Assembly: GCF_041146395.1 (NCBI RefSeq) | Contig: NC_090989.1 | Location: forward strand, 242,410,843 to 242,474,842 | DNA: 64,000 nt | Origin: Eulemur rufifrons | Taxonomy: Eukaryota > Chordata > Mammalia > Primates > Lemuridae | Direction of reading: 5' to 3' | Shown: piece after piece, positions 1-13,078 of the stretch | How positions within the stretch are numbered: position 1 is the stretch's first letter | How the letters are laid out: the number at the start of each line of letters is the position of its first letter | Program-made: the position numbers and the translations under genes | The notes under the pieces: generated by a model | Told to the model about the DNA's origin: nothing | What the model saw: only the letters and a program-made list of their open reading frames with translations | The model's database searches: none

Positions 1-75
1 TTGCAGATGAGTAGGTTCAGAGGGGTTAAGTAACTTGCCCAAGGTTTCAAAGTAAGTGGTGGAGCAGGTATACAA
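1..75 (-). repeat. MIR fragment
   Basis: The stretch 'ttaagtaacttgcccaagg' and its surroundings match the reverse complement of the MIR core. It is cut by the window edge. Confidence 0.7.
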
Positions 76-1499
76 ACAAGGATTTGTCAAGTCCCAAAAG
101 GGTACAATATAATTGAGAATTAGGGTCTATTTTATTGGTCGAAGTTTGCTTTGAGACAATTATTTCCCCAAATAACAAAATCTTCTGATTCAGAGGGTTA
201 GTGGACTTTTTTAGTCTGTGCAGGGGAGGGAACATTGGCAACTTTCCTGACTGCTTGATTACTAGGGTAAATATGTGAGATATATACACACATACACACA
301 TATATTTTTTCAATATAGAAAACTTACTCTTGATATTATTGGATAGGTTCAATTACCTCCTCTTTACCAAGATGATTTCCTCCAGACACATCTATTTCAC
401 TGTAATCTTATACTATACAAACTGCAAAGGCTTATTGTTATTTTCATCTTGCAGATGAGGTCTACATCTCATAGATCACATTCTATGCCCACTTCTTTAT
501 CCTACTTTAACATTCCAAGGGTAATCATCTCTCCTTGCCTTCACTACATTCCAGCTCAAATCTCCTTTCTCTTCATTAGCCCACGTGTACCTCGGTGTTC
601 TTCAGCCCGTATAGCACCGGTAACCCTGGATTGTTGCTATGCTGTGTTGCTCCTTACACATTATTATCCTCTTTCTTATCCTTCAAAGTCACTTCCTCCT
701 CTACTTTTTATCCTTGTATGAAACCAGAGTTACCTGGGAGCGAATGCCGTAGAGTATCTGGGTGTAATGGGAAACATCAAAGTTCTGGTTCTAGCTGAGT
801 GGCCTTGGTAAGAGATTTAATATCTCTGTGCCTCAGTTTCTTCACCAGTAAAAACTAACGATCCGCTTGTAACTTTCTAGGGTTCTTTCTTTGCCATGGC
901 TCAACAAGCTGCACATGCAGCTTTTGTGCGATGACCCCCAACAGAGGTACAGCATCTTACAAAAGGAGAGAGTTGGTAGCAAAAATAATATGTATAGATA
1001 GCCTTTGTATTCATAAGAACAGGGTGCAGACATCATTTTACTTGTTCCTTCCAACACAGTGACTTGGGCCAGGTCACCTAGCTACTCAGTAGCAGAGCAA
1101 AGGCCTCTGAATATGGTCCTCTCCATTCTGAATCTTGCATTCTCTGCCCTGCACCTCAGGTGGGTAAGGCAAACTGGCTGGGGCATGAAGAGAGGGAGAT
1201 CAAAGGGTTTTTGTATGTGTCTCTATGTGAAATATGCTGGGGGAGTGAATGGGTAGTGTGGACTAAGTATAGAAAACTTAAAGGTAGAAATGATGGTAAG
1301 AATTTTTCAAAAAGAAAAAAAACTTCCTAATTAATTATTGTGTCAGGCTTTGCAGTTTTCTGTAAACATCTGCAGGACATGATAAGAAGAGAGTGTGCTA
1401 AGAGTGAAACACAAAACATAACTTCAGCTTGAAAATCCTAAATTTTTGAGTTAAAGAACTCATAGCCACAGAATGGGTCATTAAAAAAACAAACATTCC
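76..1499. other. Mostly unassigned AT-rich DNA with two MIR scraps
   Basis: A MIR core in + orientation is seen at about 779-858 ('tctctgtgcctcagtttctt') and a - oriented MIR end at about 1056-1125. A short TA/CA stretch lies at 275-312. Open frames here (up to 90 codons) show no known domain. Confidence 0.5.
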
Positions 1500-1501
1500 C
1501 C

Positions 1502-1620
1502 AGATAGGGGAATGGACACACTTGAAGCTCTGACTTGGGGGGCTGGGAGGGCAAGGGCAATATGCATAACCTAAACTTTTGTACCCCCATAATACGCTGA
1601 AATAAAAAAAATTTAAAAGA
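1502..1620 (+). mobile_element. L1 3'-end stub, strepsirrhine type (copy A)
   Basis: Matches the last ~115 bp of the L1 at 63141-63385: a G-rich part, then 'tgtacccccataatacgctg' and an A-rich tail that runs into (CAAA)n to about 1665. It is a severely 5'-truncated retrotransposition product. A target-site duplication could not be fixed because both flanks are A-rich. Confidence 0.75.
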
Positions 1621-1665
1621 AAATAAAAATAATAAACAAACAAACAAACAAACAAAAAAAACCCT

Positions 1666-3294
1666 CAACACTAAAAAATGCAATGCAAGTTACCTTAGTG
1701 GCTTAGGGGATTTTCTATGCTTTCTGGGTGATATTTTTCCTAAAATAAAAAATATTCCTTATTTTAAAATCCATTCTATAGTTTCATTCAAAGATTAGAT
1801 TATACAGTCCCTTGAGTATAAGGCTACAGACTTACAACTTTTTTTCATGTCAAGATCAATAACTCCTTCTCAAATTGACCCTGTCCTGCCCTTGTGAGAT
1901 AAATCAAATTTAAATCTGTCTATTGTGTGCTCAATAGCCTCTTTTGGCCACAAAATAGTTCATTCTCCATTAAAAGGACAGTGACATATTCCAGATTCTT
2001 TGTGAAAGAATCAAATATATTTCTCTTTGTTCAGGAGGTGATTTGTTAGCTGGGAGCTTGAAAGGGGAACAGGGAAATGTTGGCTAGTTTCATCATATGT
2101 CATAGAAGTCTAGTGTAACGCATTTGGCCTAGCCCTTTCTCATTTAAGATTTAAACCAATATTTATTTCTGAAAGGAAATTCAACCCATACATATCTGCC
2201 TCAGTAGCCTTGTTGGCTTTTATTGCTAGGAATCAGGAAATGAATTTTGCCAACCTTACAAAAGGCCTAAAGATCAAGTGAATTTTAATCTTGACAAATG
2301 TAGCTTCCACCCTGAAAGGTGAAACATAGGTTCCAGGTAATAACAAAACAAAGATAAACATTATCCTTAAGTGTCTTCCAAGATAAGAAGGGCAGAGAAG
2401 ACTGAGCAAGTTCTAAGAATTACTGATTGTTTCAGTTTGTCCCAAAGCCAATGTAATTTGTTCTTTAATGCAGATTCTCACATGTGTAAATGATGGCACA
2501 ATTTGTCCAAGCAATTCCAGCTATAGATGCTAAAGGTTTAGTGTAAAAAGAAAAGAAATATTGTAATAACATCTTTGGTTTTGATTATTCGTGCCTTTCA
2601 AAATAAAAATTATGAATGCCTGCTGTTTATCCCAAGGAGACTCACCGTTTGAATGAATATTTTTTCATATAAAATAAAAGTTTTGGGGAACAGAAGGAGA
2701 TATTTTTTACATCATCCTGAAAAACAAACAAAAAAACTACCTTATACTATCTTTTAAGTTGATTAATTCAAGAAAAAATGTTTCACAGAACATATGCATT
2801 ACTTTTTCTCATCTACTATAAAAAGTTGATGCTTTGGATTGTTCTGAATCTGTGTTTACATATTTCAGCCTAAGATTTATCCATGGAAAAGTGTTTTCAT
2901 ACTGACTCTCCTTGGCCCAAATAAGGGCTCTCAGGAGTGGTGGGAATATTGAAAACCAAGTTATGCAGATCCAGTGCCAAACTGATTATATGATGCAGAC
3001 AGATAGGCACAAAATTTGGTGTCTTTCCAGAGGCAATTTGCGGCACTTAGCTGAAGCAGGAGTCCTAGACCAGATGAAGTTCGGAGGCAAGGTGTTTAGT
3101 ATCACGAGAACCTGAGCACAGAGTAGGTCTTATTTCTAGTTGGAACTTAGCCAGGATCTGAAAGCCCACTTTGCTCATGTGCTCTTGATAAGTAGACTGT
3201 TCACAGGATAGTTCCCTTCTCCCAGATCCTAGAAGCATCCAAGCAAAAGTCACATTGTAATAAGATTTTCTTTGGCTGAAGATATTTCTCTAAG
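1666..3294. other. Unassigned AT-rich DNA
   Basis: No gene or recognisable repeat; only short open frames of 60-70 codons without domains. Confidence 0.5.
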
Positions 3295-3480
3295 AAGTGG
3301 TTCTTAAAATGTGGTTCCCCAGACCAGCAGCATCAGCATTACCTGAAAGGTTGTTAAAAATGGACATTTTTCAGGTCTCACCTAAGAAATAATCATAAAC
3401 TCTGGAATGGGGTTGAACAATTTACATTTTAACAAGCCATCCAGGTAATTCCAGTGCATGCTGGAGTTTGACAATCACTG
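3295..3480 (+). mobile_element. MER5A (non-autonomous hAT-Charlie DNA transposon)
   Basis: Nearly full length: starts close to the terminal inverted repeat CAGTGGTTCTCAAA, contains 'accagcagcatcagcatt' and 'aacaagccatccaggtaatt', and ends in a CACTG terminus. Both flanks show a 'ctctaa' remnant, a possible decayed 8-bp duplication. Confidence 0.8.
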
Positions 3481-4695
3481 CTCTAATGTAGTTGACATCT
3501 TTAGGACTTTGGTGTAAAACCACAGTATAACCCTACTGTAGTTGCTTGAACTTATGCATATTTCTATGAACTTAAGCACCAATTCTACGTGGGCAATTAG
3601 CTACCAACCACATGTTTTGAAGCAATGTATGACTTACTTTTTCGCTGGGAACCTTAACCTCTAACTCTCTGGTCAGTTTACTCAGCTCAACCTCTAAGCA
3701 GTGGTTACCATCTATGTGTGATTAGGGTGCTTAGATCCTGCTACCATATCATTCTCCAAAAGATTCAAGCTAGTTTCAGGTGGCCCAATATGGAAACAGT
3801 GCCTGATCTTCTCTTTCTAGAATGTTCTTAGGCAATAGTTCATATAGTTCTGCTACTGTTGCTGCTGTACCTTCTGGGATCCCTAATGGAAGTTCTTACT
3901 CTCCTTGGGTAAGAAAGAACCCAGATTTTCAAGAGCCCAAAGCTCTTGGGATAAGGCTCATCGCCTTCTCCACTACCAGATTGTACAGTAAACTGCCTGG
4001 AATGTTTGAAAAAAAACCCTGTAACCTTAAATTTCCCTTTCAGTAAAATTTCACTGAATTTCCTTTCCTACTATTTGAAGTAATGGCAAATAGCTTTAAA
4101 CCTTCTGTTTTGGGGCATTTCTGTGAGTCTATACTTTTAAACAAAAGCCACTCATCTAAAGAGGCACAAAACTATTCTTGCTCCAACTCTTGCGTCAGAG
4201 TCAGTCCTGACTTTGGACCCTGATGGATACATATTCTTCAGAGGTCACTCTAGGAAAAGGAATTATTCATGGCCAGTTGGGCCTTACTTTCAAATTCCTA
4301 CATGGCCATGTGGCTGGAGGAGTTGGGGCAATGCTACCTGTGAGCCCCAGGATTGATTTGTCAGTTCTAGCCCAGGCTTATCTTCTGTTCTCAGAGCCCC
4401 ACCTTGGCGTCCAGTTCAGCTCACAAGAGGAGAGACATCTCCTTTCAAAAATGTAATCTGAGTGGCAGCCACCAAGTGAGACTGGTATAAGGTAATCATC
4501 TGACAGAGGTTTAAATTTCCTGCTGGGAAAGGAGCCAGATCCTACCACTGGCCAGCTTAGGCAGAATCTAGTCAGTGGGTGTACTTTGTTGGAGATGGAT
4601 ATGCTCAGAGAGAGATCCAGGTCCAAAAAATCATCCAAATACTTAACGGATGATTTTCTACCATAACATAAACTCAAAGAATTGATTGTCAAGCA
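3481..4695. other. Unassigned DNA
   Basis: No recognisable gene or repeat. Open frames near 3822-4046 and 4223-4704 are on both strands, lack domains and look like chance. Confidence 0.45.
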
Positions 4696-4699
4696 TGTA

Positions 4700-4880
4700 T
4701 ACATTACTCGAGGTATTTAATTTAATCCTGACATCAACCCAATGAGGTAGGAGGGATTATTATAACCCCTAGTTTGCAAGATGAGTAAACTGAGGCTTAT
4801 AGAGGTTTGGTGAGTCACTGTCAAAGAGCAAGTGAAGCAAAAACTGGATTCCAATCCTGGACTATTCTTTTATAAACTCC
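4700..4880 (-). repeat. MIR
   Basis: 'caatgaggtaggagggattatt' (reverse MIR core) followed by 'gatgagtaaactgaggctta' and the pattern of the MIR 5' part in reverse. Confidence 0.75.
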
Positions 4881-5004
4881 ATGCTATTAACCACCACATC
4901 AGTGGTTCTCAATATATCAGACCCAATACTCCCAATCCCTTTATAGCAAATATCTGAAAGACTCCCTGAAATAAAACGTCATCTATTCACACACAAAACT
5001 TTAA

Positions 5005-5400
5005 AATTTATAAAATGGAATACTGCTCAGCAACAAAAAGGAGCAAACTACTGACACAAAGCAACATGGATAAATCTCAAAAACACTATGCTGAGTAAAT
5101 TCAGACACAGGAGTACATTCTTTGGATTTCACTTGTATGATATTCAAAAGCAGGCAAAATTGATCAATGGGATTAGAAATCAGAACACTGGTTGCCTTCA
5201 AGGGTAGAGAAGGGAAAAGACTGACAATAAGGAAGCATGAAGTGAGAAGAGTAACAGAAATGTTCTATATTTTGATGGGATATTGAATGTATGATATACA
5301 TATTTGTCAAAGCTCATCAAAATGTGCACTTAAAATCTGTATTTTACTGTTTGTAAATATAGGTCATGAAAATTAAAGTCAATATAATACTGTTAATAGT
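5005..5400 (+). mobile_element. Old L1 (L1M) 3' end
   Basis: 'aatggaatactgctcagcaa' through 'caacatggataaatctcaaa' to 'gcacttaaaatctgtatttt' follows the 3' end of the old mammalian L1M ORF2 and 3'UTR. Strongly diverged. Confidence 0.8.
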
Positions 5401-5671
5401 AATTTATAGGTGAAATAAAGGATTTTAAAATAATATATATTTCAATATATAAATGTTTGAAGACAAAATAAAATAGATACTTTCATCTATTGTTCTGGGA
5501 AAAGTTCAAAAAAATTCTTAATCTTTCCTCAATTTATATAGTAGTTTTAATTCTGGAAAATTCAGTAAATAAACTATGCAATAAATATTTTGGGCTTCTG
5601 AATAAAACAGAGTTGGATTTAAATAGTAGATACATTGGGTTTTTATTCATAAGAATTTCCAGATTTTAAAA

Positions 5672-5845
5672 AAACATGTGAATTGCAGGACACATCATCA
5701 TTGTGCAGGAATCTCCTCTCATGGCAGGAAGTCTTGTATCCCTAGCCCTTGTCCATCAAATGCATATAGCACTCTGGCTAATCCAAATGCCACACATATT
5801 CCAAATTCCATAAGGGGAATGGTACTAATTGAGTTGAGACTTCTG
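5672..5845 (-). mobile_element. MER20-like DNA transposon remnant
   Basis: Sparse similarity to the reverse complement of MER20: 'tgtatccctagcccttgtcc', then 'ccaaatgccacacatattcc' and 'ggggaatggtact'. Ends are not preserved. Confidence 0.4.
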
Positions 5846-5999
5846 CCCCAGACAGTACCACAAACTTAAAGGTCCTTCGCAAGTGCTACCTCTTATGCTA
5901 AGTCTTCTTTACCTTTTCCAGGCTCATTAACACATCCTTTTCCATTCTCTTAGAATCACAAGGATATTTCTATCTTAGAAATTATTTTTTTATTTTTAG

Positions 6000-6135
6000 T
6001 AATTGTTAGTCTACATGTCTGTATCTTTTCCTAAATTATAAGGTCCCTGAAGTTGGAAATGTTTTTATCTCTAGCACACAACACAGTTCAGATATGTGTT
6101 TGCTGAAAGAATGCATGATGGATTAATAGAATTAT
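6000..6135 (+). repeat. L2 3' end
   Basis: Shows the L2 3'-end order: 'gtctgtatcttttcctaaat', a 'aaggtccctgaagttgg' equivalent of the 'gctccttgagggcagg' segment, then 'agcacacaacacagttca' and a 'gaatgcatgatgg' end. Confidence 0.6.
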
Positions 6136-6139
6136 GAAT

Positions 6140-7645
6140 GCAGACATTAAATCTACTGAGTCAACATGATCCACAAAAAGGACTGAATTTATTTTTGTTT
6201 TGTTTTATTACTTATTACATACATACTATTATGCTAGCTATTATGCTATAAAGTTGGGCTTTTTTAGGATTAGAACAAATTTAGATTGAGAAACAAATAA
6301 TTCTTTCAATAAGATCTGTTTCTGAACATGGTACTGGCATTAAAAAGGTAAGTAAGTAGGTAATTACATAAAGACATCCTTATTTTCATTTCCTTTTACT
6401 GAATATTAAGATGTGATGATAAGTGCTGTATCAGTTTTTAACCCCAAACCATCTCACTATTATGCAATAAACAACAACAAAAAAGGCCAGATTACATAAG
6501 GAAATTTGTATTTATTTGAGAAGACAAAATGTAATTCTTAATGTACTGCTGTGACCAATGGGAAAGAGTCCCACACAGACCATTATGCCCAGAAGGGCAG
6601 CTCTGCTACCTCTGTACCTGAATCCTTATCTGGGTTCTTATCTGTTGTTATCCATAAACAATCTCAACCAGGCTGGCATTCATAGCTGCTAGGGGCATAG
6701 ATATGGGACTTTCCTAGTCATGAAACTGTGATTAGACAGACTTACCTAACTTCCAGTCCTTCTTGCTGTTAAGAAGACTGAATGTCCTTTCAGACTTCTC
6801 AGCTTTATGGAAACAAAGAGGTACAGTGTAAGTATCCACCAAATCTCAGACATGCTACCATGGCTTTGCTCTGCAAATATGAGAGTTGGATTGTGTATGT
6901 TTATTTTTCTCATAAACCAATAAGGCTAATAGAATTAAGATTCCCAGAAAGACTTAGGCTTTGAGATATGTTTTACTATAAATGTGAACAAAAATAAAAC
7001 ACTGGAGAAAGATCACAGTTACACTTCTACACAGTCCCTTTGGAAGATTTTTTTCTTATATATGAAAGCACAGAATTCTGATTTCATTTGGGGAAGCCAA
7101 GGCCAGATCTTTTATAATCTTCTATATCATATTTTGGAGTGGTAGGAAATTATTCTTGACTATAATCTGATGAAGTCCTGTCTAGGGCATTTTGGGGACA
7201 AATTTAGTGGACCTTTTGGGACTTCCACGTATTTGGACTCAGAGCTAGGATATTCTAATTTTGTCATTCTATTTGGGGCATTTTACTAAGAAGGAATCTT
7301 TAAAAATAAAAAATATAAGAGAAAAAGGAAGGAATCTGTAAAAATCTCTTGGGGGAGTAGTTTTAGGGCCAACTAAGAACTTTAACATATACTTAATGTG
7401 AAAAAGCCTTTTCTTCCATAGAGTTCAAGGTAGTATTTGTTCAGGCATTTCATTTCTCTGTGCATTTATTCTTTACCCACAAACATTTGTAAAGATTTTT
7501 AGAAGGTAGTTTGAAAAAAATATATGGAATCTCTCAAACAAGGGGAAATATTCTTATGATATCTTTATTAATAATATTTCATTGTTAGTAATAAAACTTG
7601 TAGGAGAAATAAAAATGATCCCATAAAATTAGATAAGACAAGAGC
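6140..7645. other. Unassigned AT-rich DNA
   Basis: No gene or clear repeat seen. Confidence 0.45.
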
Positions 7646-8487
7646 TGTCAATATACAATTACAGGATGGAAACAAGAAAATAAAAGGTATAAAAATTAAC
7701 TAAGAATATAAAAATTATTCTAAAGCACTTTCTAGTCACATGACAAACTAAGCTAATATAGACTTCTCTCTCCCGTTACACTACACATGATCAATCTCAA
7801 AATAAATAATGGGCAATCCACAGGAGCCAGAAATTAAAAATGAACTTAAAGCCAGAGCTCCAAGTGTGCAAGTTGGTACTTTGACAGGCTAGGATGGTGC
7901 CCATGGTCTATACATACCACAAACACTAGAGACCAGGGATTTAATGCTAGGGGATGTGGTCTTGGCCAACAAGAGGTGGGGAGTTGAAACCAAGACCCAT
8001 GTATAAAGCTGCAAGCCTAAAAGGTTTCATACTTTTAAAAAGATTTCTAGAAAAACTACTCACTGAAACAGAGATTTAGGGGCTTGGGGTTGTGATGGGG
8101 AGAAAAGAATTCTTCTACAAGTAATCAAAACCCAAGCCTGATCCACAAATGGAACCCAAATTCACACTACTTGTATTGCATAGGAGTTGCAAGCTGAGAA
8201 ATCAGCATACATTCCTGGACCAGTGAAACTCCTGGTGTTTCAAACAGAATGAAAAGCAAAATGGAGATGTTTATATGACCCCAAATCATAAAACTTTTAA
8301 AAAGAGGTAATCTGAATGGAAGATGAGTCCATAACAACAATAATAAAACACTAATTCACATAAGAAAACAATTAATTGTAAAGGAGAGTCAGTAGACACA
8401 AAAACAGGAAAATTAGCAACTCTGAAAACTTGAGGAAATATAATAAATTGAAAAGGTTTGGAAATAAAATTCAAGAGGGAAAGATGG

Positions 8488-8769
8488 GCCGGGCGCGGTG
8501 GCTCACGCCTGTAATCCTAGCACTCTGGGAGGCCGAGGCGGGTGGATGGCTCAAGGTCAGGAGTTCGAGACCAGCCTGAGCAAGAGCGAGACCCCATCTC
8601 TACTAAAAATAGAAAAATTAGCCAGGCGTTGTGGCATGCACCTGTAGTCCCAGCTATTCAGGAGGCTGAGGCAGGAGGATTGCTTGAGCCCAGGGGTTTG
8701 AGGTTGCTGTGAGCTAGGCTGACACCACGGCACTCACTCTAGCCTGGGCAACAAAGTGAGACTCTGTCT

Positions 8770-8806
<37 letters not shown>
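8488..8806 (+). mobile_element. Alu SINE, lemur type
   Basis: Full-length dimeric Alu starting GCCGGGCGCGGTGGCTCACG with RNA polymerase III A and B boxes in the left arm, a middle A-rich linker and a ~37-base A tail. The right-arm text 'gagctaggctgacaccacgg' is characteristic of lemur Alus. A perfect 14-bp duplication (agagggaaagatgg) lies at 8474-8487 and 8807-8820. Young, low divergence. Confidence 0.95.
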
Positions 8807-8811
<5 letters not shown>

Positions 8812-9192
8812 GAAAGATGGACTAGAAACTGCAACAAAATAATAGGATATATACAAAAAAAAGAATTGATAGTTTTGAAAAAGAGCCATACAGAACCTCT
8901 AGAAATAGTTTTTGAAATTTAAGTTTAAAAATACTCTTAAAATAATTATATAGCAGACCACACAAAGCTAGAACAAGAACTAAGAGAACTAAAAATAGGT
9001 TTGAGAAACATACCAGGATACATAGAAAGAGATTAAAAGATACAAAGGATACAAAGAATCTGCAATACAAGGGATAGAATCAAGAGATTTAATGGCATAA
9101 AGGACATTTTTAAAAATAATGGCTGAGAATTTTCCAGAATTGAAGAAAGTCATCAGATTGAAGAAGTACCTTGAGCCCCAGGCAGGAGATTT

Positions 9193-9225
<33 letters not shown>

Positions 9226-9256
9226 ATAAAAATAAAGAGAGAGAGCCCTAAGCATG

Positions 9257-9290
<34 letters not shown>
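9193..9290 (+). repeat. TA/TG and CA microsatellites
   Basis: (TA)n at 9193-9213 running into TG units, and (CA)n at 9259-9290, inside the ancient L1. Confidence 0.9.
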
Positions 9291-9292
<2 letters not shown>

Positions 9293-10024
9293 TCACCTAG
9301 AACAATAAGCAAATCTGAAATTTAGCAGAGACAGATTCTACTTAGTGCAGACCACTCGTAAGTGGCAACAGAAGCCAATAGAAAATGAAATCACATCTTC
9401 AAATGTTTAAAATTCTATGCACAGCTAAATGTCTCCATATAAATAATGCAGAAATGATGACATCTTCAGACAAAGTCAGAGAGCTGACCACTGATGGGCT
9501 CTCACTGAAAGAACTAATAAAAGTTCTGATTCAGGTAAAGGGAAATAGAATCCCAAAAAAGGAGCAAGATACAAGAAGCATATGAGTCTCTATAAAGATG
9601 CATTGTTAAAAATAATGGGTCACTTTGTGGGTTTAAAAAGACATTGAAACCAAATATATGTATACATATGTATATTAGAACACAATGTAATAAAGTCTTT
9701 AATATTAAAGTTCTAAGGTACTTTATTCAGGAGAAGGGCAGAGATATAGATTACAATTAGATAGTTTTGAATCAACTATGTAGTTAGAAATATAAGCATA
9801 AACATTGTGAGGAATAGACTAAAGTCCATAGTTTTTTTATTATTATACAAATAAATAGAGAGTAAAACAAATGAATACAGAAAATGTAATCACAGCAATG
9901 GAAAGTAGAAAAGAAGACAAAAACTAAGCAAAGAAAAAATTTGGTAAATTAAAACTAAAACACTTATAGTAGAAACAAATGCAAAATAATAGTAATTATA
10001 ATAAAAAGCAAATAGATTAAACTG

Positions 10025-11065
10025 AGTCATTATAAGACATTTTCACTTAGAAATTCTTTCTGAAATCTCAGGGCAGAGATTAGGCAGAGGCCCTATTTGT
10101 ATGTAGACAACTCATTTTGGAGGTATGAATTTTATTAGATTTGTACTTTTTTGTTTATATGAGTTTTGTATTTGCATTTCAATAAGGAATATAATAAACA
10201 AAAAATAAAAGTAAATTGTAAGCTTTGGGCTCTCTAGAAATTTTTTTTTTACCTTGCTCAATTGAAAAGCATTGTCCCAGTCTCTCCAAAACAGGGGTTT
10301 CACCTTTTTAAAAGGACAGTTGGAAGGGGTTGGTAAAGCAGATAGATATAAACTATGAAGGTTCTGGGGTACAAGTCAGGCAAGTAGTGTTATTAAATTA
10401 TAATGGTACTATAAAAATGTTATAAAAGAGTGTTTTAAACCTGAATTTATAATTTTACAGGTCCAGGAATATCTCAGCTATTTTTTTGTTCAGGAAATTC
10501 CAAGGAAGTTGGCCTCATTTTCCTACTGAATATTTTCTTTCTCCCACTGAATGAACATCTGCATCTGAGATTTGTTCTCTTAGTAACAAACTTTGTTATG
10601 AGCTTACTTTTTTTTCCCCAAATAGTACAACTTTAAACCAATGTCAGATCACTCTAGATTATTTAAAACATGATACAAATGTAACTTCCTTTTTTTCCAT
10701 TTTAAACTTTTTCTCTTCTTCCTCCAATATCTGATGTGACATTCTTGTACATGGACCCTAAAATAACTCTGAAGAATTAAGTCTTTACCACAGTCCTTTT
10801 CAGCTATTCCACTACAAATGTTCTCTCTTACCCCGAATTTAAAACAACAGAGATTATCCTGACTTCAAAGGGAATTCTACATGTTTATTTTAACCTGTAG
10901 AAACACAGACTTATTTAGAATATTATGCCTAATTTGCTCCTTTAATTCAAAGGTTACAAATGGATTAACAAAATGTTATAAAACACAATTTTCTCTTTTG
11001 CTACCACAAACATTTTCTCTGTGGTCACATAAATATGACTTTATGTTTTCTTAATGAGAAGGAAA
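10025..11065. other. Unassigned AT-rich DNA
   Basis: No gene or recognisable repeat. Confidence 0.45.
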
Positions 11066-11091
11066 AAGAAACTAATATTTACTAAACATAG

Positions 11092-11282
11092 GCTATTTTA
11101 CCAGACTGTAGCAGGCACATTACATAAACAATTTAATGTAACATTCTCAACTCCATGAGGTAGTTTTGATTTTCCACATCTTTTAGAAGGAGAAAATGAA
11201 TATTAGTTACAATATTTTCATCTTTCACATCTCAGTCTAAAAGGTAAGATATATATTTCATTTATGGGATATTTTGAATGAA
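11092..11282 (+). repeat. Left arm of a ~190-bp inverted duplication
   Basis: Its reverse complement recurs at 11735-11933 with about 87% identity by eye. The arm includes a diverged reverse MIR core ('caactccatgaggtag') and flanking DNA on both sides, so the repeat is not simply two MIR copies. Confidence 0.85.
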
Positions 11283-11734
11283 ATTTTTTTTTGCTTTTAC
11301 TGCCAGCATAGTCGCTTTATAGGTGCTTGACTTTGCAGGCTAGAGAGTTTATTTTTATAATAAGTTGATAGTTAAGAATATTTTCTTATTTCTATATCCT
11401 AACCTATTTCTATAAACATTTAGTTTTATACATAGCATTTTCTATTTTGTGATAGTTTACGCTGTAATGTCTTATTGGAAGATCTCAGATGCAGTCATCC
11501 AATATATTATAGTATTTTCTAATAAATTATATTATTTTACATGGATAATGCAATGTATTATTTTAGAGAACATAAATGTAGAATCCATTTGTGGTGTATA
11601 TATATGTATAGATTTTTTCAAGTAAAATTATCATATAACAAACTGCACAAGTTTAAAGAGCACAACTTTATAAGTTCTGATATATGAAGGCATCTGTGAA
11701 ATCACAGCCACAGTCAAGACATAGATCCTACACA

Positions 11735-11933
11735 AAATATTATTCAAAATATCCCGTAAATGATTTCCTGCATCTTACCTTATAGACTGAGATGTGGAAG
11801 GTAAAAATATTGTGACTAATACTTATTTTCCCCCTCTGGAAGATGTGGAAAATCAAAACTATTTCATGGAGTTGAGAGTGTGACATTAAATTGTTTATGT
11901 AATATGCCTGCTACAGTCTGGTAAAATAGTTTC
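11735..11933 (-). repeat. Right arm of the inverted duplication, lying inside an old L1
   Basis: Reverse complement of 11092-11282. It interrupts the antisense L1 between 'cagtcaagacatag' and 'gcagccactgatctgcttt', so this arm looks like the inserted copy. Confidence 0.8.
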
Positions 11934-13078
11934 TTCCTGCACCCTTGTAATGATCCTTTCCTTCATCCTGTTCTCTTCTCTCCTTCTCTAGGCAGCCACT
12001 GATCTGCTTTCTGCCACCATAGATTACTTTTCATTCCCTAGAGTTTTATATAAATGGAATTCATACACCATGTACTTTTTCAGGGGGAGGACAGATTCTG
12101 GCTTTTACCACTTAGCACAATTATTTTGAAATTCTTCTATGTTGTAGCATTTCTCAAGTTTATTCCTTTTTACTTCTGAGTAGGTATTTTATTATATAAA
12201 TACACCAGTTTGTCCATTTACCTGGCATTAACTGATATTTGGCTTGTTTCCAGTTTTGTGATATCACAAACAAAACTTTAATGGCCATTCATGTACAAGA
12301 ATTTTTATGGACTTATGTGTACTTCTCTCAGTCAAATAGTTCACCAAAGAGTGGAATGGCTGGATTATATGCTTTGTGTATGTTTACCTTTTTAAAAAAA
12401 CTCTCAAACTGTTTTACAAAGCAGCTGTATAATTTTACATTCTCATGAGAAGTATATGAGAGTTGCAATTTCTGCAAAATATCACCAAAACTGGTACGAT
12501 GAGTCTTTTTAATTTTATTCATTCTATTAGATATATAGGGGGGTATCTCATTGTGGTTTTAATTGGCATTCTCCTAATGACAAATGATACTGAGCATCTT
12601 TTCATATGTTTATTGCCATTCACACATCTTTGATGAACCATCTATTCAAATCTTTTGCCCATTTTTTTATTGGGTTGTTTGACTTATTATTACAGGCATA
12701 CCTCAAAGATATTTCATGTTTGGTTCCAGACCACTGCAATAAAGCAAATGTCACAATAAAGCAAGTCACATGAATTTTTTGGTTTCCCAGTGCACATGGG
12801 AAAAAGTTATGTTTACACTATACTGTATTCTATTAACTGTGCAATAGCATTATGTCTAGAAAACGTAGTATATACCTTAATTAAAAATATCTTATTGCTA
12901 AAACACTAATGATCATCTGAGCCTTCAGTAGTTGTAATATCTTTACTGTATAGGATTTTGTCTCAATAGTGATAGCTGCTGATGGATCAGGCTGATAGCT
13001 GCTGAAGGTTGGAGTGGGTGTGGCAATTTTTTAAAATAAGGCATGAATGAAGTTTACCATATCTATTGACTTTTCCTT

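Larger units (their letters stand above)
7650..10020 (+). mobile_element. Ancient L1/HAL1-like element, 5' half
   Basis: A-rich sense-strand text typical of old L1/HAL1 around and after ORF1, for example 'gaattttccagaattgaaga' and 'aatgaaatcacatcttcaaa', and a decayed ORF1 C-terminus near 9440-9560. It is split by the Alu at 8488-8806 and contains TA and CA microsatellites. No intact frame remains. Confidence 0.6.

Noticed and set aside
9259..9290. Possible CRISPR-like or satellite array
   Set aside because: It is a plain CA microsatellite; no spacer-repeat structure occurs anywhere in the window, and the DNA is mammalian.
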